A DNA stretch of 64,000 bases from Bacillota bacterium (GCA_023460085.1 JAEWRI010000036.1:124001-188000); one strand, 5' to 3'. Positions 48,408 to 58,349 are shown, counted from the stretch's first letter. Notes: generated from the sequence alone by a model not told the origin. Numbers and translations are program-made.

Positions 48408-49529
48408 TTACTTCAGAATACTCTCCTCGGTCTGCGCATCGAACATATGCGTACACCCGCTGTTGAATGCCACATGAATCCGGCTCCCGGCAGAGAACCA
48501 CTCCTTGCGATCCACGGAAAGATTGGATGTCGCAATCCGCATTACGCAGTCTTTCCCGGCGATGCTCGCGTGCAGATAGACTTCGCTGCCCATCATTTCC
48601 GAAACATCCACCACCGCGGGAATCGCCGCCGGATCTTCGGCTTTAGCCAGCGAGATGTGCTCCGGACGAACACCCAGTATGATATTCTGCGCTTCCTGCC
48701 GCTTTTCCTGCAAATGCTTCTGTACATTCTCCGGCAGCACCGCCACCGAGTCGTTCAGGTGCACTTCATACCGGCCCTGCGCGATCTCCAAACGGGCATC
48801 GAAGAAATTCATTTGCGGCGATCCAATGAAGCCGGCAACGAATACGTTGACGGGATGATCGAATACCTGCTGCGGCGTGCCAATCTGCTGTATCAACCCG
48901 TCCTTCATGATGACGATGCGATCGCCCAGCGTCATCGCCTCAATCTGGTCGTGCGTCACGTAGATGAACGTCGTATCAATGCGGTGCCGAAGCTTGATAA
49001 TTTCCGCGCGCATCAGGTTCCTCAGCTTCGCGTCCAGGTTGGATAGCGGCTCGTCCATCAGGAAGACCTGCGGATGGCGCACAATCGCGCGGCCGATGGC
49101 AACGCGCTGGCGCTGACCGCCGGAAAGCGCTTTGGGCTTCCTCTGCAGCAAGTCTGTAATCTCCAGTATCTCAGCGGCTTCGCGCACCTTCTTGTCGATA
49201 TCCGCCTTCGCCTGTTTTCTCAGCTTCAGCGCGAACGCCATATTTTCGTATACCGTCATGTGCGGATACAGCGCATAGTTCTGGAAGACCATCGCAATAT
49301 CCCGGTCCTTGGGCGCGACATCATTGACCAGCTTGTCCCCGATGGTCAATTCACCGGAAGTAATCTCCTCGAGACCCGCCACCATGCGCAGCGTGGTGGA
49401 TTTACCGCACCCGGAAGGGCCCACAAGCACCACGAACTCCTTGTCGTCGATCTCGAGGTTAAAATCCTTTACCGCCGTAACGTTTTTATCGTATACCTTA
49501 TTGATGTCTTTCAATACTACTTTCGCCAT
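48408..49529 (-). CDS. Carbohydrate ABC transporter ATPase (MsmK/UgpC type)
   Basis: A 373-residue ATPase that energises sugar uptake. It has Walker A GPSGCGKSTTLR, signature LSGGQRQRVAIGRA, Walker B VFLMDEPLSNLD, H-loop YVTHD, and a C-terminal TOBE domain (GVRPEHI). The start is MAKVVLKDI; the frame's 28 upstream codons overlap the spacer. Such ATPases are often shared by several transporters, so it may also serve the system at 61-64 kb, which has no ATPase in view. Confidence 0.92.
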   Translation of the reverse strand: MAKVVLKDINKVYDKNVTAVKDFNLEIDDKEFVVLVGPSGCGKSTTLRMVAGLEEITSGELTIGDKLVNDVAPKDRDIAMVFQNYALYPHMTVYENMAFALKLRKQAKADIDKKVREAAEILEITDLLQRKPKALSGGQRQRVAIGRAIVRHPQVFLMDEPLSNLDAKLRNLMRAEIIKLRHRIDTTFIYVTHDQIEAMTLGDRIVIMKDGLIQQIGTPQQVFDHPVNVFVAGFIGSPQMNFFDARLEIAQGRYEVHLNDSVAVLPENVQKHLQEKRQEAQNIILGVRPEHISLAKAEDPAAIPAVVDVSEMMGSEVYLHASIAGKDCVMRIATSNLSVDRKEWFSAGSRIHVAFNSGCTHMFDAQTEESILK

Positions 49530-49600
49530 GTCTGCCACCCTGCTCCCTTCATTGTTCTCATATCGCCGCCCGCCTTCGCTTTTGCGGTTTTTCCGCCAAG

Positions 49601-50716
49601 CTACCGCAGCCACTCCTTCAGCACCCTGCCGAGCTCTTCGCCCATTCTTTCGTGCGTCTTGGCGGACGGATGGTCCCCTGCTCCATAACCTTCGGTCATC
49701 GGAAAAATTCCGCCGAACTTATAACAGAATATCCTGTCGTCCCCGGTCTCGCTTTGGTATTCCTCCACAGCACTCACGATATTGCCATACAGAAAGTAGT
49801 CCATTGCACCCAGCGTACAGGCAATCACGGGATGCGGGCCGTTCAGTTCCCTGACCTTCCGGATGAACGCCAGATACCGGCGTTCAAAATGGCGTTCCTC
49901 CCGCGCTCTGTCCGCCGCCGCTTTCAGCATATACGAGTCGTTGGTTCCCAGATTGATGACTACCGCGTCCGGCGTAAAGCGGCTGAAATCCCATCGGGCA
50001 AAACCGTCTGTCACTCCGCGCGCTTCCTCGTGCAGCCTGTCCGTATACTCGTAATAGTCCTCCATCGCCTTGATTCTGATGTCAAGTTCCGGAAAACCGG
50101 GAAGCATCAGCTTGAAATCCGGGTCGGCCGGCCGGCAAAGCGGTATGCCGGATATGCTGATATTATGGCATTCGGCGTCGAGGACCTTTGCGGCAACCGC
50201 GCCATACGCCCGCAGCCCATTCTCCTCCGCGGTCAAAAACGGGTCGTCCCTGGTTCTCGCTTCATTGCCAAACCCGCAGGAGATGGAATCCCCTATCAGC
50301 TCCATCCGGTATTTGTTTCTGCGCGGTTCGCACGCTAACAGTTCTCCGTCCATGTCGAGAGCGATAAGCCCGACTTTTCCCTTGTCGTTCTCGGAGCGCT
50401 TCACGACCCGCACGGTATGCCTTTGTGTGGTTTCGCACTCCACCAGCGTAACCGTGAGCTCGTGACGGTTAATTTCAATGTTTCGCGCGGGCGTTTCCAT
50501 ATCGTCCACAAAAACCGATATCCAGGGCCAGAGCGTCCCCTCCGGAGGAAACACCATGTCTATGGCCGCCAGATTCGCGTTCAGACGTCTGCCCTCAAAA
50601 ACCAGTTCAAATCCGGAGCCGGTCCAGTTAAAGAATACCCCGCCGGTTTTCGGGTCGTGGATTGTACGCCCAAAAAAGCATATTTTGTTTATCGTTTCGT
50701 TCATGTTGTCCGTCAT
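49601..50716 (-). CDS. SGNH-type carbohydrate esterase (CE2-like)
   Basis: A 371-residue cytoplasmic esterase with no signal peptide. Residues about 1-130 form a beta-rich domain (FFGRTIHDPKTGGVFFNWTG) and the rest is an SGNH hydrolase: IGDSISCGFG (nucleophile Ser), NLGTNDSY and DHPS (Asp/His). This is the layout of CE2 acetyl esterases, which remove acetyl groups from oligosaccharides. Its start overlaps the upstream permease stop (TAATG). It would deacetylate imported sugars. Confidence 0.82.
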   Translation of the reverse strand: MTDNMNETINKICFFGRTIHDPKTGGVFFNWTGSGFELVFEGRRLNANLAAIDMVFPPEGTLWPWISVFVDDMETPARNIEINRHELTVTLVECETTQRHTVRVVKRSENDKGKVGLIALDMDGELLACEPRRNKYRMELIGDSISCGFGNEARTRDDPFLTAEENGLRAYGAVAAKVLDAECHNISISGIPLCRPADPDFKLMLPGFPELDIRIKAMEDYYEYTDRLHEEARGVTDGFARWDFSRFTPDAVVINLGTNDSYMLKAAADRAREERHFERRYLAFIRKVRELNGPHPVIACTLGAMDYFLYGNIVSAVEEYQSETGDDRIFCYKFGGIFPMTEGYGAGDHPSAKTHERMGEELGRVLKEWLR

Positions 50717-51543
50717 TACTTGATTGCCCCCTGAACCACGCCCTTTACAATCTGCTTCTGGCAGAACAGGTAGACGACCAGTACGGGCAGTATCGTCAGT
50801 ACGATTCCCGCCATCAGCGGCGCGAAATCCACGCTGTAGGAACTGAAGAAGCTGTAGGTGGACAAAGGCAGCGTCCTCTCCGTCGGAGACAACAAAACGA
50901 GGCTGGGCAGCAGATAATCGTTCCAAATCCACAGCACATCAAGAATCAAAACTGTAATCATTACCGGTTTTAAAAGCGGAAACACAATCTTAAAGAACGA
51001 TTGCATCTTGTTGCACCCGTCTATCAGCGCGGCTTCCTCCATCTCGAGGGGGATGTTCTTGATGAAGCCATGGAAGATGAATATCGCAAACGCCTGACCA
51101 AAGCCCATATACATGAAGATGAGAATCCACTTGCTGTTCATCAGATCCAGCTTGCCGTAAATGCTGACCAGCGGTATCATGATCGCCTGAAAAGGCACGA
51201 TCATGGACGCCACCAGAATTGCAAATATGATCTTGTTTATCTTCCATTTGTGTCTGACCAGAAAATACGCGGCCATGGAAGAGGTCAGCAGTAGCAGTAC
51301 AACGCTGACGGACGTAATGATTGCGCTGTTGCTGATCGCGTTCATAAACTTCATCTTCTCGAATGCACTGAAGTAATTGGTGAAGTCAATGCTGTCCGGA
51401 AGCGCAAAGGGGTTGCTCACAAACTCCTGAGTGGTTTTAAAGGAGTTGATCACCATTAAGTAGAACGGCACGATGAACAGTATGAACAATATACCTACGA
51501 CCAGATATTTGGTTACTTTTCCGGCAGTAATCCGCTTTTTCAT
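50716..51543 (-). CDS. Carbohydrate ABC transporter permease (MalG-like)
   Basis: A 275-residue permease with six helices. The EAA-type loop is EEAALIDGCNKMQSFFKIVF, which contacts the ATPase. It overlaps both neighbours by 1 base (TAATG), and together with the gene at 51543 forms the transport channel. Confidence 0.9.
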   Translation of the reverse strand: MKKRITAGKVTKYLVVGILFILFIVPFYLMVINSFKTTQEFVSNPFALPDSIDFTNYFSAFEKMKFMNAISNSAIITSVSVVLLLLTSSMAAYFLVRHKWKINKIIFAILVASMIVPFQAIMIPLVSIYGKLDLMNSKWILIFMYMGFGQAFAIFIFHGFIKNIPLEMEEAALIDGCNKMQSFFKIVFPLLKPVMITVLILDVLWIWNDYLLPSLVLLSPTERTLPLSTYSFFSSYSVDFAPLMAGIVLTILPVLVVYLFCQKQIVKGVVQGAIK

Positions 51544-52427
51544 TACGCTTCCACCTCACGCCTCTTCATCAGGAGAACCTGCGTTACCGCCGCGATAGCC
51601 ACCGCAATGAACAGCACAATGGCTTCCGCCTGCCCGATCCCATATTGGTTTGCCTGAAATGCCTTCTGATAAATATGCATCGCCGCCAATCGCGTGGAGC
51701 CATACGGCTGTCCGTTGGTCAGCGCAAGATTCAAATCATAGGACATGAACCCTCTGGAGATTGAAATAAAGAAACAAATAATAAAGGAGGGAACCATCAG
51801 CGGAACGGTAACCTTGAACAGCTTCTTCAACCCCATGGCGCCGTCAATTTCCGCCGCTTCCTGCACATCCTTGGGAATTCCTACAAAACCCGCTACGTAA
51901 ATCATCATCAGGTATCCCGCATACTGCCATACCGTCACGATGATCATCGCCCAAATCGCTTTTGTCGGATCAGTCAGAAACGAAGTCATCAGCGGCTGGA
52001 AAGCAAGGCTCTTGCCTATCATGGTAAACACATTGGCAAAAATGAATTTCCAGATGTAGCCCAGTATAATGCCGCCTATCAGATTGGGGGTAAAAAACCC
52101 GGCGCGCAGAAAGTTCTGCGCCTTCATGTTGCTGGTTAAAAGGTACGCCAGCGCAAATGCCAGCACGTTACAAAGTAATGTGGAGGCAAACACATAGAAA
52201 ATCGTCTTCAGAAATTGGCTCAGGTATTCCTGATCCGAAAAGAGCGCCGCGAAATTCGCGAAGCCCACATAATCGTATGTGCTGTGTATCGGGCTGTAAT
52301 TCGTAAATGTTAAATAAACACCGTATATCAGCGGTATTAATAGTACACAGACAAACGCAATCAGAGAGGGACCCATGAAAGCGCTGAATGTTCCGATATT
52401 TCTGAGTGTTCTGCTTCTCTTTTTCAT
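51543..52427 (-). CDS. Carbohydrate ABC transporter permease (MalF/UgpA-like)
   Basis: A 294-residue permease with six helices and the EAA loop QEAAEIDGAMGLKKLFKVTV. The start is the ATG after GGGGGCAGC. It follows the binding-protein gene by 71 bases and precedes the second permease with a TAATG junction. Confidence 0.9.
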   Translation of the reverse strand: MKKRSRTLRNIGTFSAFMGPSLIAFVCVLLIPLIYGVYLTFTNYSPIHSTYDYVGFANFAALFSDQEYLSQFLKTIFYVFASTLLCNVLAFALAYLLTSNMKAQNFLRAGFFTPNLIGGIILGYIWKFIFANVFTMIGKSLAFQPLMTSFLTDPTKAIWAMIIVTVWQYAGYLMMIYVAGFVGIPKDVQEAAEIDGAMGLKKLFKVTVPLMVPSFIICFFISISRGFMSYDLNLALTNGQPYGSTRLAAMHIYQKAFQANQYGIGQAEAIVLFIAVAIAAVTQVLLMKRREVEA

Positions 52428-52498
52428 TGCTGCCCCCATTGTTAAGGCGGATAGCGATATGATGATACCGCTATCCGCCTCAGTGAGTCTTTTTCTAA

Positions 52499-53866
52499 TT
52501 AACCAACGGACTTCCAGTAGGCATTGATTCCATCCGCCAGACCCTGACGGTCAATGGCTCCCGCCAAGTACTGGAGCATCAGGTTGCCGGTCTGCGTCCA
52601 CGCATCACCCGTGATGTAGGAGAAGCAGCCAAGGTTGATCGTCTTGCCTGCGGCGGCATATTCGGCGATCGAAGCGGTCATCGTGTTGTACTCCACATCG
52701 GTTCTGACGTTCGAGAACGGCATGCAGAAACCGGCATCCAGGAAGAACTGCTGGCCTTCCGGATCGGTCAGCATCCACTGCAACAGCGCCAGCGCCGCCT
52801 GCTGCTCTTCCACAGAGCTCTGCGATTTGTCAATCACGTTGAACTTCGGCAGCACCATCACGACCTGCGAGTTGCCGTAAGCAGCGGGATCATTGCTCCA
52901 GGGCACCGGGATGAAGCCGTAATCCGTATCAATGTTCTCCAGCGCGGTCATGGAGGTCCATGCCCAGTCGCCCATGAAGAACGTGGCGCATTTGCCTTCC
53001 GCAAAAGCCTGAACGTCCGCGTTATAGTCGCCAACCAGCGGATCCGCGGAGTTGTAGTTGTACTGCTTCAGCAGATCAAAGGTATCCATGTAGCCCTGGA
53101 AAATCGTGTTGTCCTCGATTTTCGCTGTGCCGGCCTTGAGCTGATCCAGGTATCCCGTTCCGTCGGAGGTCGCCGGGCCCTGCGCCGCATACGCCAGCGT
53201 CAGGAAATGGCCGCCTACGGACCAGTTGGCGCCGTGAATCATGGTGGCGGGAACTCCTGCTGCCTCGATTTTCTCAAAGAAAGCCTTCAGCGCGTCCTGC
53301 GTGTTAATGGTTGCGGGATCGAAGGAACCGCCGTAGATTTCGTTGACCACTCTCTTGTTGTAAAGCAGGCCATAGCCCTGAACGCTGAACGGCACGCCCA
53401 TAATCTTGCCATCAAACGTACCTGCATCAATGACGCCCGCATTCGCAAGGGACAACCAGGACTGCTCTTCCATGTTCAGCTCCAGCAGATTATCCTGATA
53501 CTCGATGACGTTCGCCGGGTCCACGTTCATCATGGTCGGTGCGTTGCCGGATGCATACAGAGACTGCAGCTTCTCCTGCTGGCCTTCGCCCACAGCCGTA
53601 GGAATCAGTTCCACCGTCACATTGGGATGAAGCTCATGGTATCTGGCAAACATCGCTTCGAACATGGTGTTGACTTCAGCGGACGTGTTGAAATACGTAA
53701 TGGTTACGGGTTCTTCACTTGCCGCAGATGTTTCGGTGCCTGCGCTTTCGGACGTGCCGGGGTTGCTGCTGGTCTCAGCCGATACGCCTGCGTCCGGCGT
53801 ACATGCCGCCATTGCGAGCATCATACCTGCGACAAGCACCAATGCCAACCATCTTTTCATTTTCAT
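52499..53866 (-). CDS. Extracellular sugar-binding lipoprotein (family 1)
   Basis: A 455-residue solute-binding protein. The lipobox MAAC follows a hydrophobic signal segment (Cys about 21), then a Ser/Thr/Glu-rich linker and a two-lobe family 1 domain starting VTITYFNTSAEVNTMFEAMF. GGAGGAAAATC lies before the ATG. It is first in the operon, directly under the promoter at 53928-53956 with its LacI operator, consistent with being the most highly expressed part. Confidence 0.92.
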   Translation of the reverse strand: MKMKRWLALVLVAGMMLAMAACTPDAGVSAETSSNPGTSESAGTETSAASEEPVTITYFNTSAEVNTMFEAMFARYHELHPNVTVELIPTAVGEGQQEKLQSLYASGNAPTMMNVDPANVIEYQDNLLELNMEEQSWLSLANAGVIDAGTFDGKIMGVPFSVQGYGLLYNKRVVNEIYGGSFDPATINTQDALKAFFEKIEAAGVPATMIHGANWSVGGHFLTLAYAAQGPATSDGTGYLDQLKAGTAKIEDNTIFQGYMDTFDLLKQYNYNSADPLVGDYNADVQAFAEGKCATFFMGDWAWTSMTALENIDTDYGFIPVPWSNDPAAYGNSQVVMVLPKFNVIDKSQSSVEEQQAALALLQWMLTDPEGQQFFLDAGFCMPFSNVRTDVEYNTMTASIAEYAAAGKTINLGCFSYITGDAWTQTGNLMLQYLAGAIDRQGLADGINAYWKSVG

Positions 53867-53927
53867 GATTTTCCTCCGATATTAATTTTGCGTCCGGACC
53901 CAAAGCCACCTGTTCGGACACGCTATG

Positions 53928-53956
53928 ATAGTACTAAAAAAACGGCGTCATGTCAA
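53928..53956 (-). promoter_or_regulatory. Promoter of the sugar transport operon
   Basis: Minus strand TTGACA (53951-53956), 17-base spacer, TACTAT (53928-53933). The -35 box is part of the operator at 53951-53966. Confidence 0.8.
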
Positions 53957-53966
53957 CCCTTTGACA
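53951..53966. promoter_or_regulatory. LacI-type operator site 1
   Basis: TGTCAACCCTTTGACA: TGTCAA and TTGACA arms are exact, with centre CCCT. Overlaps the -35 of the transport operon promoter. Confidence 0.75.
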
Positions 53967-54112
53967 TTTGTTAAACAAGATATGTACCATCCTTTTCTGG
54001 TGTTTACGGTTAATAATCGGCGCTTTGTCGAAATTTCGCATTATAATATCCTTCTATTTACCCATTACTGGCTTTGTTTACAGGCAAATGCATCGCAATT
54101 CACACCCGTTAA

Positions 54113-54128
54113 AGTCAATCGTTTGACA
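54113..54128. promoter_or_regulatory. LacI-type operator site 2
   Basis: AGTCAATCGTTTGACA differs from the consensus by one base at the left end. It is 162 bp from site 1, next to the end of the lacI gene. Confidence 0.65.
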
Positions 54129-54172
54129 TCCATTTGTACACTATGATAAAATACGCATGCGGTGAACATGCC

Positions 54173-55153
54173 TTATCCTTCTGTGCTTTCCCTTTGTATG
54201 AGCTGTACGGGAAAGATGGTATTGACCGGAATGTTTCTTTCTTTGTAATGGACAATGCTTTCCACCGCAAAGCGGCAGTTGTCGTCAACCGGCTGCCTGA
54301 TGGTGGTGAGTGATGGGCTGCAAAACCTGGCGAGATCGATATCGTCATAGCCAATCACCTTCAGCCGCCCCGGCACGGCGATGGCATGCTTGTTGCAGTG
54401 GCGCAGAATATGCGCCGCGATGATATCATTGGAGGTAAAAACAGAGTCAACAGCCGGATATTGCTTAAAGAAGTCATCAATATAGTGCTCGTACTGCATG
54501 GAGATAAGGCACTCCGGCGGCGCGACGTATACAATTGGCTTGATGCCATGCTTCTCAAAAGTATCCGTGAAGCCGTCATATCTGAAATTCGCGTGCATGC
54601 CCGCCTTGCGTGCGTCCATGACATAGGCGGGGGTTTTGCAGCCCTTTTGGATAAAATGCTTCGCCGCCAGAACGCCGCCGTTATAATTGTCAGAGCAAAC
54701 GGACGGTATCTGCGGCGAGAGCGTGCGGTCAAACGTGATAATCGGCGCGTTAAAGGTAAGGTATTTCTCCAGATTCTGCGTATGGCTGGCGAGAATCACC
54801 CCGGCAACCTTGTGCGCTTTGAGCATGTTGAAGTACTCAATCTCCTTCTCCGGCTCGTGATTCGAAATACACAAAAGGAGTTTATACCCATAGGCGGCGG
54901 AATAATGCTCAATACTGTTGATTACCTTGGAAAAAAAGTAATTGTTCGCCGTGGCAACGATGAGCCCTATCATGTTGCTGTTCTGTTTGGAAAGAGAGCG
55001 GGCAAGCTCGTTGGGCTGGTAGTCCAGTTCCTTCATGGCCTGATTGATTTTTTCGCGGGTCTTCGGGCTGATCTGAACCCGGTTATTCAGCATTCTGGAT
55101 ACCGTGGTTACCGTAACTCCCGCCCGTTCGGCGACATCCTTGATTGTGGCCAT
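54173..55153 (-). CDS. LacI-family regulator of the 47.7-59 kb sugar regulon
   Basis: A 326-residue repressor. It has MATIKDVAERAGVTVTTVSR and LNNRVQISPKTREKI for DNA binding, hinge LDYQPNELARSLS, and a periplasmic-binding-like sensor domain. The start is the ATG with GAGGGGTGTTGCTT upstream. It lies between the transport operon and the divergent hydrolase, and an operator site overlaps its own -35 box, so it should be autoregulated. It likely binds all four TGTCAAtCgnTTGACA sites found. Confidence 0.92.
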   Translation of the reverse strand: MATIKDVAERAGVTVTTVSRMLNNRVQISPKTREKINQAMKELDYQPNELARSLSKQNSNMIGLIVATANNYFFSKVINSIEHYSAAYGYKLLLCISNHEPEKEIEYFNMLKAHKVAGVILASHTQNLEKYLTFNAPIITFDRTLSPQIPSVCSDNYNGGVLAAKHFIQKGCKTPAYVMDARKAGMHANFRYDGFTDTFEKHGIKPIVYVAPPECLISMQYEHYIDDFFKQYPAVDSVFTSNDIIAAHILRHCNKHAIAVPGRLKVIGYDDIDLARFCSPSLTTIRQPVDDNCRFAVESIVHYKERNIPVNTIFPVQLIQRESTEG

Positions 55154-55190
55154 AAGCAACACCCCTCGACAGAACTTGAATTCAATACTC

Positions 55191-55220
55191 AATATAGCAC
55201 CCTGCGCGCATCAGTGTCAA
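55191..55220 (-). promoter_or_regulatory. lacI promoter
   Basis: Minus strand TTGACA (55215-55220), 18-base spacer, TATATT (55191-55196). The -35 box lies within operator site 3. Confidence 0.7.
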
Positions 55221-55230
55221 TCGAGTGACA
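55215..55230. promoter_or_regulatory. LacI-type operator site 3
   Basis: TGTCAATCGAGTGACA lies between lacI and the divergent serine hydrolase gene, covering the lacI -35 box. One arm has a T-to-G change. Confidence 0.75.
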
Positions 55231-55275
55231 TTTCGCAGATCATGTTATAAACTACAGAAGAGGCAGGAAATCATC

Positions 55276-56793
55276 ATGAAAAGAACAGAGTTTCCCCGTA
55301 CGACTCCGGAAGAAGCCGGCATCAGCAGCTCCGCCATACTGAGGCTTTTGGACAGGCTGGAAAGCGGCTTTACGGAAATGCATGGCATACAGATCATGCG
55401 TCACGGCAGTATTTGCGCCGAAGGCTGGTGGAGCCCGTACGCGCCGGGATTGCGCCACAGCCTGATGTCCGTGTCTAAAACATATGCCGCTACCGCCGTG
55501 GGGCTCGCCTGTACCGAAGGGCGGCTTCGGCTGACCGACCGTGTCATCGATATTTTCCCGGATCAGTCCCCGGCCCATCCCGACGCGCTTTTGCAGAAGC
55601 TAACAGTCCGGGATGTGCTGTGCATGGGCAGCGGCATGGAAAGCATGCCCTCCCCCACGGCGGATTGGATTCGCGATTTCCTCGCGACGCGGGTGGAGCA
55701 TGCACCGGGCACGCGGTTCATGTACAACAGCGTGGGCTCCTCGCTGCTGGGCGCGATAGTCAGGCAGGTGTCCGGCCAGGGGCTCCACGCGTACCTCAAG
55801 CCGAGGCTGTTCGATAAAATCGGTATCATCGCGGACAACCTCCGTTGGGGGCGCATGCCCGATGGTCTGGAAGCCGGGGGCGCCGGACTTTACGCCACGA
55901 CCGAAGATACTCTGAGGCTGATGAAGCTGTACGCGGACGGCGGCGTTTGGGACAATGAGCGGATACTGTCGGAAGAATACGTGCGGCTCGCGACTTCCAA
56001 ACAGATTGACACAAACGTGGAAGCGGATAAGTATCCGTTTGCCAAGGACAATTTCTGCGGCTACGGCTTTCAGATGTGGATGTGCAGGCCGGAAGGTGTT
56101 TACCGCGCGGACGGCGCGATGGGACAATTTTCTGTGGTTTTCCCAAAACAGGATATGATCATCTCCATCAATGAAACCGGCAGGGGCATAGACGGCCCGC
56201 AAAAAACGCTGGACGCGCTATGGGCGTTTCTCGACGAGGTACCGGAAACGAACGCGCTTCCGCCCTCCCCCGACACCTGCGCCCATCTGCAGAAGCGGCT
56301 GGCATCGCTCTCTCTGCCGCGCCCGTCATACAGGCCTTACTCCGCAAAAGCTTCGGAAATTAACGGGAGGCGGTTTGCGGTAACCGACGGCGCGCTGCAT
56401 CTGGAGAACCAAACACTCTCGCTCTTCTGCGGGACGAAGCTCAGCCGCGGGATATCCGAGTTCGCCTTCCATTTCAGCCAGGGCGATTGTGTCATGAGCT
56501 TCGTACAGGACGAAACGCCTTACACCGTCGGCATCGCCATGGACGGGTCCCGTGCGCAAAGCAAGCTGGTTATCTGCGACGAAGTGGCGACCCGAATCTG
56601 CCTCAGCGGCGCGTGGATACTGGAGAATACCTTCGCGGTGAAAGCCCGCTGGATAGAGACTTCGTTCGAAAAGGATATTCTCTTCAGTTTCACCGGCAAG
56701 GGCAGCTGCTCGATTACGACCTATGATCCACTGATGAGCTTTGGCCCTTCCGGGGAACTGAACGAAGCGCCGGTCACCGCTTCGGTTATATAG
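55276..56793 (+). CDS. Serine hydrolase (beta-lactamase/penicillin-binding-protein fold)
   Basis: A 505-residue protein of the class C beta-lactamase family, no signal peptide. The nucleophile is in LMSVSKTYAAT (SxxK, Ser about 72) and the second motif is FMYNSVGSSLLG (YxN). Residues about 345-505 form an extra C-terminal domain. It is divergent from lacI and shares operator site 3, so it is probably co-regulated and may act as an esterase on the sugar. GGCAGGAAATCATC lies before the ATG. Confidence 0.85.
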   Translation: MKRTEFPRTTPEEAGISSSAILRLLDRLESGFTEMHGIQIMRHGSICAEGWWSPYAPGLRHSLMSVSKTYAATAVGLACTEGRLRLTDRVIDIFPDQSPAHPDALLQKLTVRDVLCMGSGMESMPSPTADWIRDFLATRVEHAPGTRFMYNSVGSSLLGAIVRQVSGQGLHAYLKPRLFDKIGIIADNLRWGRMPDGLEAGGAGLYATTEDTLRLMKLYADGGVWDNERILSEEYVRLATSKQIDTNVEADKYPFAKDNFCGYGFQMWMCRPEGVYRADGAMGQFSVVFPKQDMIISINETGRGIDGPQKTLDALWAFLDEVPETNALPPSPDTCAHLQKRLASLSLPRPSYRPYSAKASEINGRRFAVTDGALHLENQTLSLFCGTKLSRGISEFAFHFSQGDCVMSFVQDETPYTVGIAMDGSRAQSKLVICDEVATRICLSGAWILENTFAVKARWIETSFEKDILFSFTGKGSCSITTYDPLMSFGPSGELNEAPVTASVI

Positions 56794-56804
56794 GCAAAAG
56801 TAAT

Positions 56805-56830
56805 AAGGCAGCCCAGACGGGCTGCCTTAT
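56805..56830. terminator. Bidirectional terminator
   Basis: AAGGCAGCCC (56805-56814) pairs with GGGCTGCCTT (56819-56828), with A-rich and T-rich flanks on the two sides; it lies between convergent genes. Confidence 0.8.
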
Positions 56831-56849
56831 TCCCCAATACCACCTTCTA

Positions 56850-58313
56850 TCATATCCGATAATGGTGGTTCCCTGTGTCGTCCGTATAATCGATCGTTCC
56901 CTCGTGCCGCACCAGATCGACGCGCAGCCTGCTCATCTGCCCGGCGTTATCCCACCGCATGACGAGCTCACCCTCCGAGGCTTTTTCCAGCGTGAACGCA
57001 CCGTCAAAGCTGGAATGCGTGTTTCGAAACCGGAGCACCCGAAACAGCCGCCGCACCACTTCGCGCTGCGTTTCCGCATAAACCTCATCCAGCGTATAGT
57101 TGTGACGGTTGATCTCCCGGCCGTCGCCCAGCTCCTTTGCGCGCTCGTAGCGGTTAACCCCCGCCAGCAGCCCGACATAATATACCTGCGGAATACCGGG
57201 GGTAAACAGCTGTATGGCGCGCGCAATGACATGGTCGTCGTCGTTCTCTCCCAGCATCGAGTAGATCGTACCGCGTATCTGGTGGACATCGAAGCCGCCC
57301 TCCAGACGGTGCGCCTCGGAATACACGCGGCTGAAGTTGGAGCCCCGTTCCTCGCAGATATCGCAGATATGCTTGGCGCTGGCGACGTCGACGAGGTCGT
57401 TCATGTCCGGAATCACCGGCAGGCCGTCGTGGCAGTCCAGCGTCGTGAACTGCTTCTGGGGCCTCTCCCGCAAATAGGCTCCCAGCATATCCGCTCGCTT
57501 CAGGAGTATGGCCTCCAATATGCGGTACGGAAGAATGAAATCGTAGATCCAATACCCTCTCGCCGCGAGCTTATACTGTATGGAATAGTGGGAATGCACC
57601 TCGGGCAGCAGCGAAAGCCCGTACTCGTCCGCAACGCCGGTGATCCAATCCAGAAATTCATAAATCTCCGGCTCGACGAAGAAGCACGACGTTCCCGGCT
57701 TTTTGATCACATAGCCCACCGCGTCCAGCCGTACAATCTTCACGCCGTTGCGGCTGAAATTGCTCAGTATATCCCGAAACAGCGTTTTGGCCGTTTCGGA
57801 ATGAATGTCCACGTCGATCTGTTCCGACGGATTGGTTTTGCCAAAGGTCGTCCAGAGCTTCACCTTGCCGTGGCTTTGCGTCTCATACTCGGAATACGGC
57901 AGCTCGCGCCGCAGAAAAATCCGGTCGATGTCCTCCTGCACAGGAACGCCGTCTTCCCATACCTTGTCCATCGTAATAAACAGGTCCTTATACTTTGAAT
58001 CGTCGCCCCGGGCCATGAAGTCCTGAAAATACTCTGACTGCCGAGAGATATGGTTGACCATAAGGTCCAGCACCACGTCATGCGTACTGCCGATTTCACC
58101 GACTTCCTTCCATGAGCCGAACCTGCGGTCGATATCAAAATAGGTGATGGGCGCAAACCCTCTGTCGCCCGACGACGGGAACGGCGGCAGTATATGGACG
58201 CCGCCTCCAAACAGGCCGCTGAAGCTGCCGTTCAGCAGCGTGTTCAGTTCATCCAGATTCCTGCCCAGAGAATCCGGGTAGGTAATCAGCTGTGCTTTGT
58301 TTTTTAATGCCAT
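56850..58313 (-). CDS. Sucrose phosphorylase-like GH13 enzyme
   Basis: A 487-residue GH13 family protein close to sucrose phosphorylases (GH13_18). It starts with NKAQLITYPDSLGRNLDEL, has GGGVHILPPFPSSGDRGFAP and VVLDLMVNHISRQSEYF, the nucleophile Asp in VRLDAVGYVIKKPGTSCFF, the acid/base Glu in LLPEVHSHYS, and TLDCHDGLPV. It converts a glucoside plus phosphate into glucose-1-phosphate plus aglycone. The acceptor may be sucrose or glucosylglycerate; the sequence alone does not decide. It follows the P-loop kinase under operator site 4. Confidence 0.88.
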   Translation of the reverse strand: MALKNKAQLITYPDSLGRNLDELNTLLNGSFSGLFGGGVHILPPFPSSGDRGFAPITYFDIDRRFGSWKEVGEIGSTHDVVLDLMVNHISRQSEYFQDFMARGDDSKYKDLFITMDKVWEDGVPVQEDIDRIFLRRELPYSEYETQSHGKVKLWTTFGKTNPSEQIDVDIHSETAKTLFRDILSNFSRNGVKIVRLDAVGYVIKKPGTSCFFVEPEIYEFLDWITGVADEYGLSLLPEVHSHYSIQYKLAARGYWIYDFILPYRILEAILLKRADMLGAYLRERPQKQFTTLDCHDGLPVIPDMNDLVDVASAKHICDICEERGSNFSRVYSEAHRLEGGFDVHQIRGTIYSMLGENDDDHVIARAIQLFTPGIPQVYYVGLLAGVNRYERAKELGDGREINRHNYTLDEVYAETQREVVRRLFRVLRFRNTHSSFDGAFTLEKASEGELVMRWDNAGQMSRLRVDLVRHEGTIDYTDDTGNHHYRI

Positions 58314-58349
58314 ACGGTTTCCCCAATATCGTAGTCGTTCTGCCGCGGA

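Larger units (their letters stand above)
53867..54172. other. Control region between the sugar operon and its regulator
   Basis: No gene is seen in these 306 bases. They hold the minus-strand promoter at 53928-53956 and two operator-like palindromes 162 bp apart (53951-53966 and 54113-54128), which would permit looping by a LacI tetramer. Confidence 0.6.
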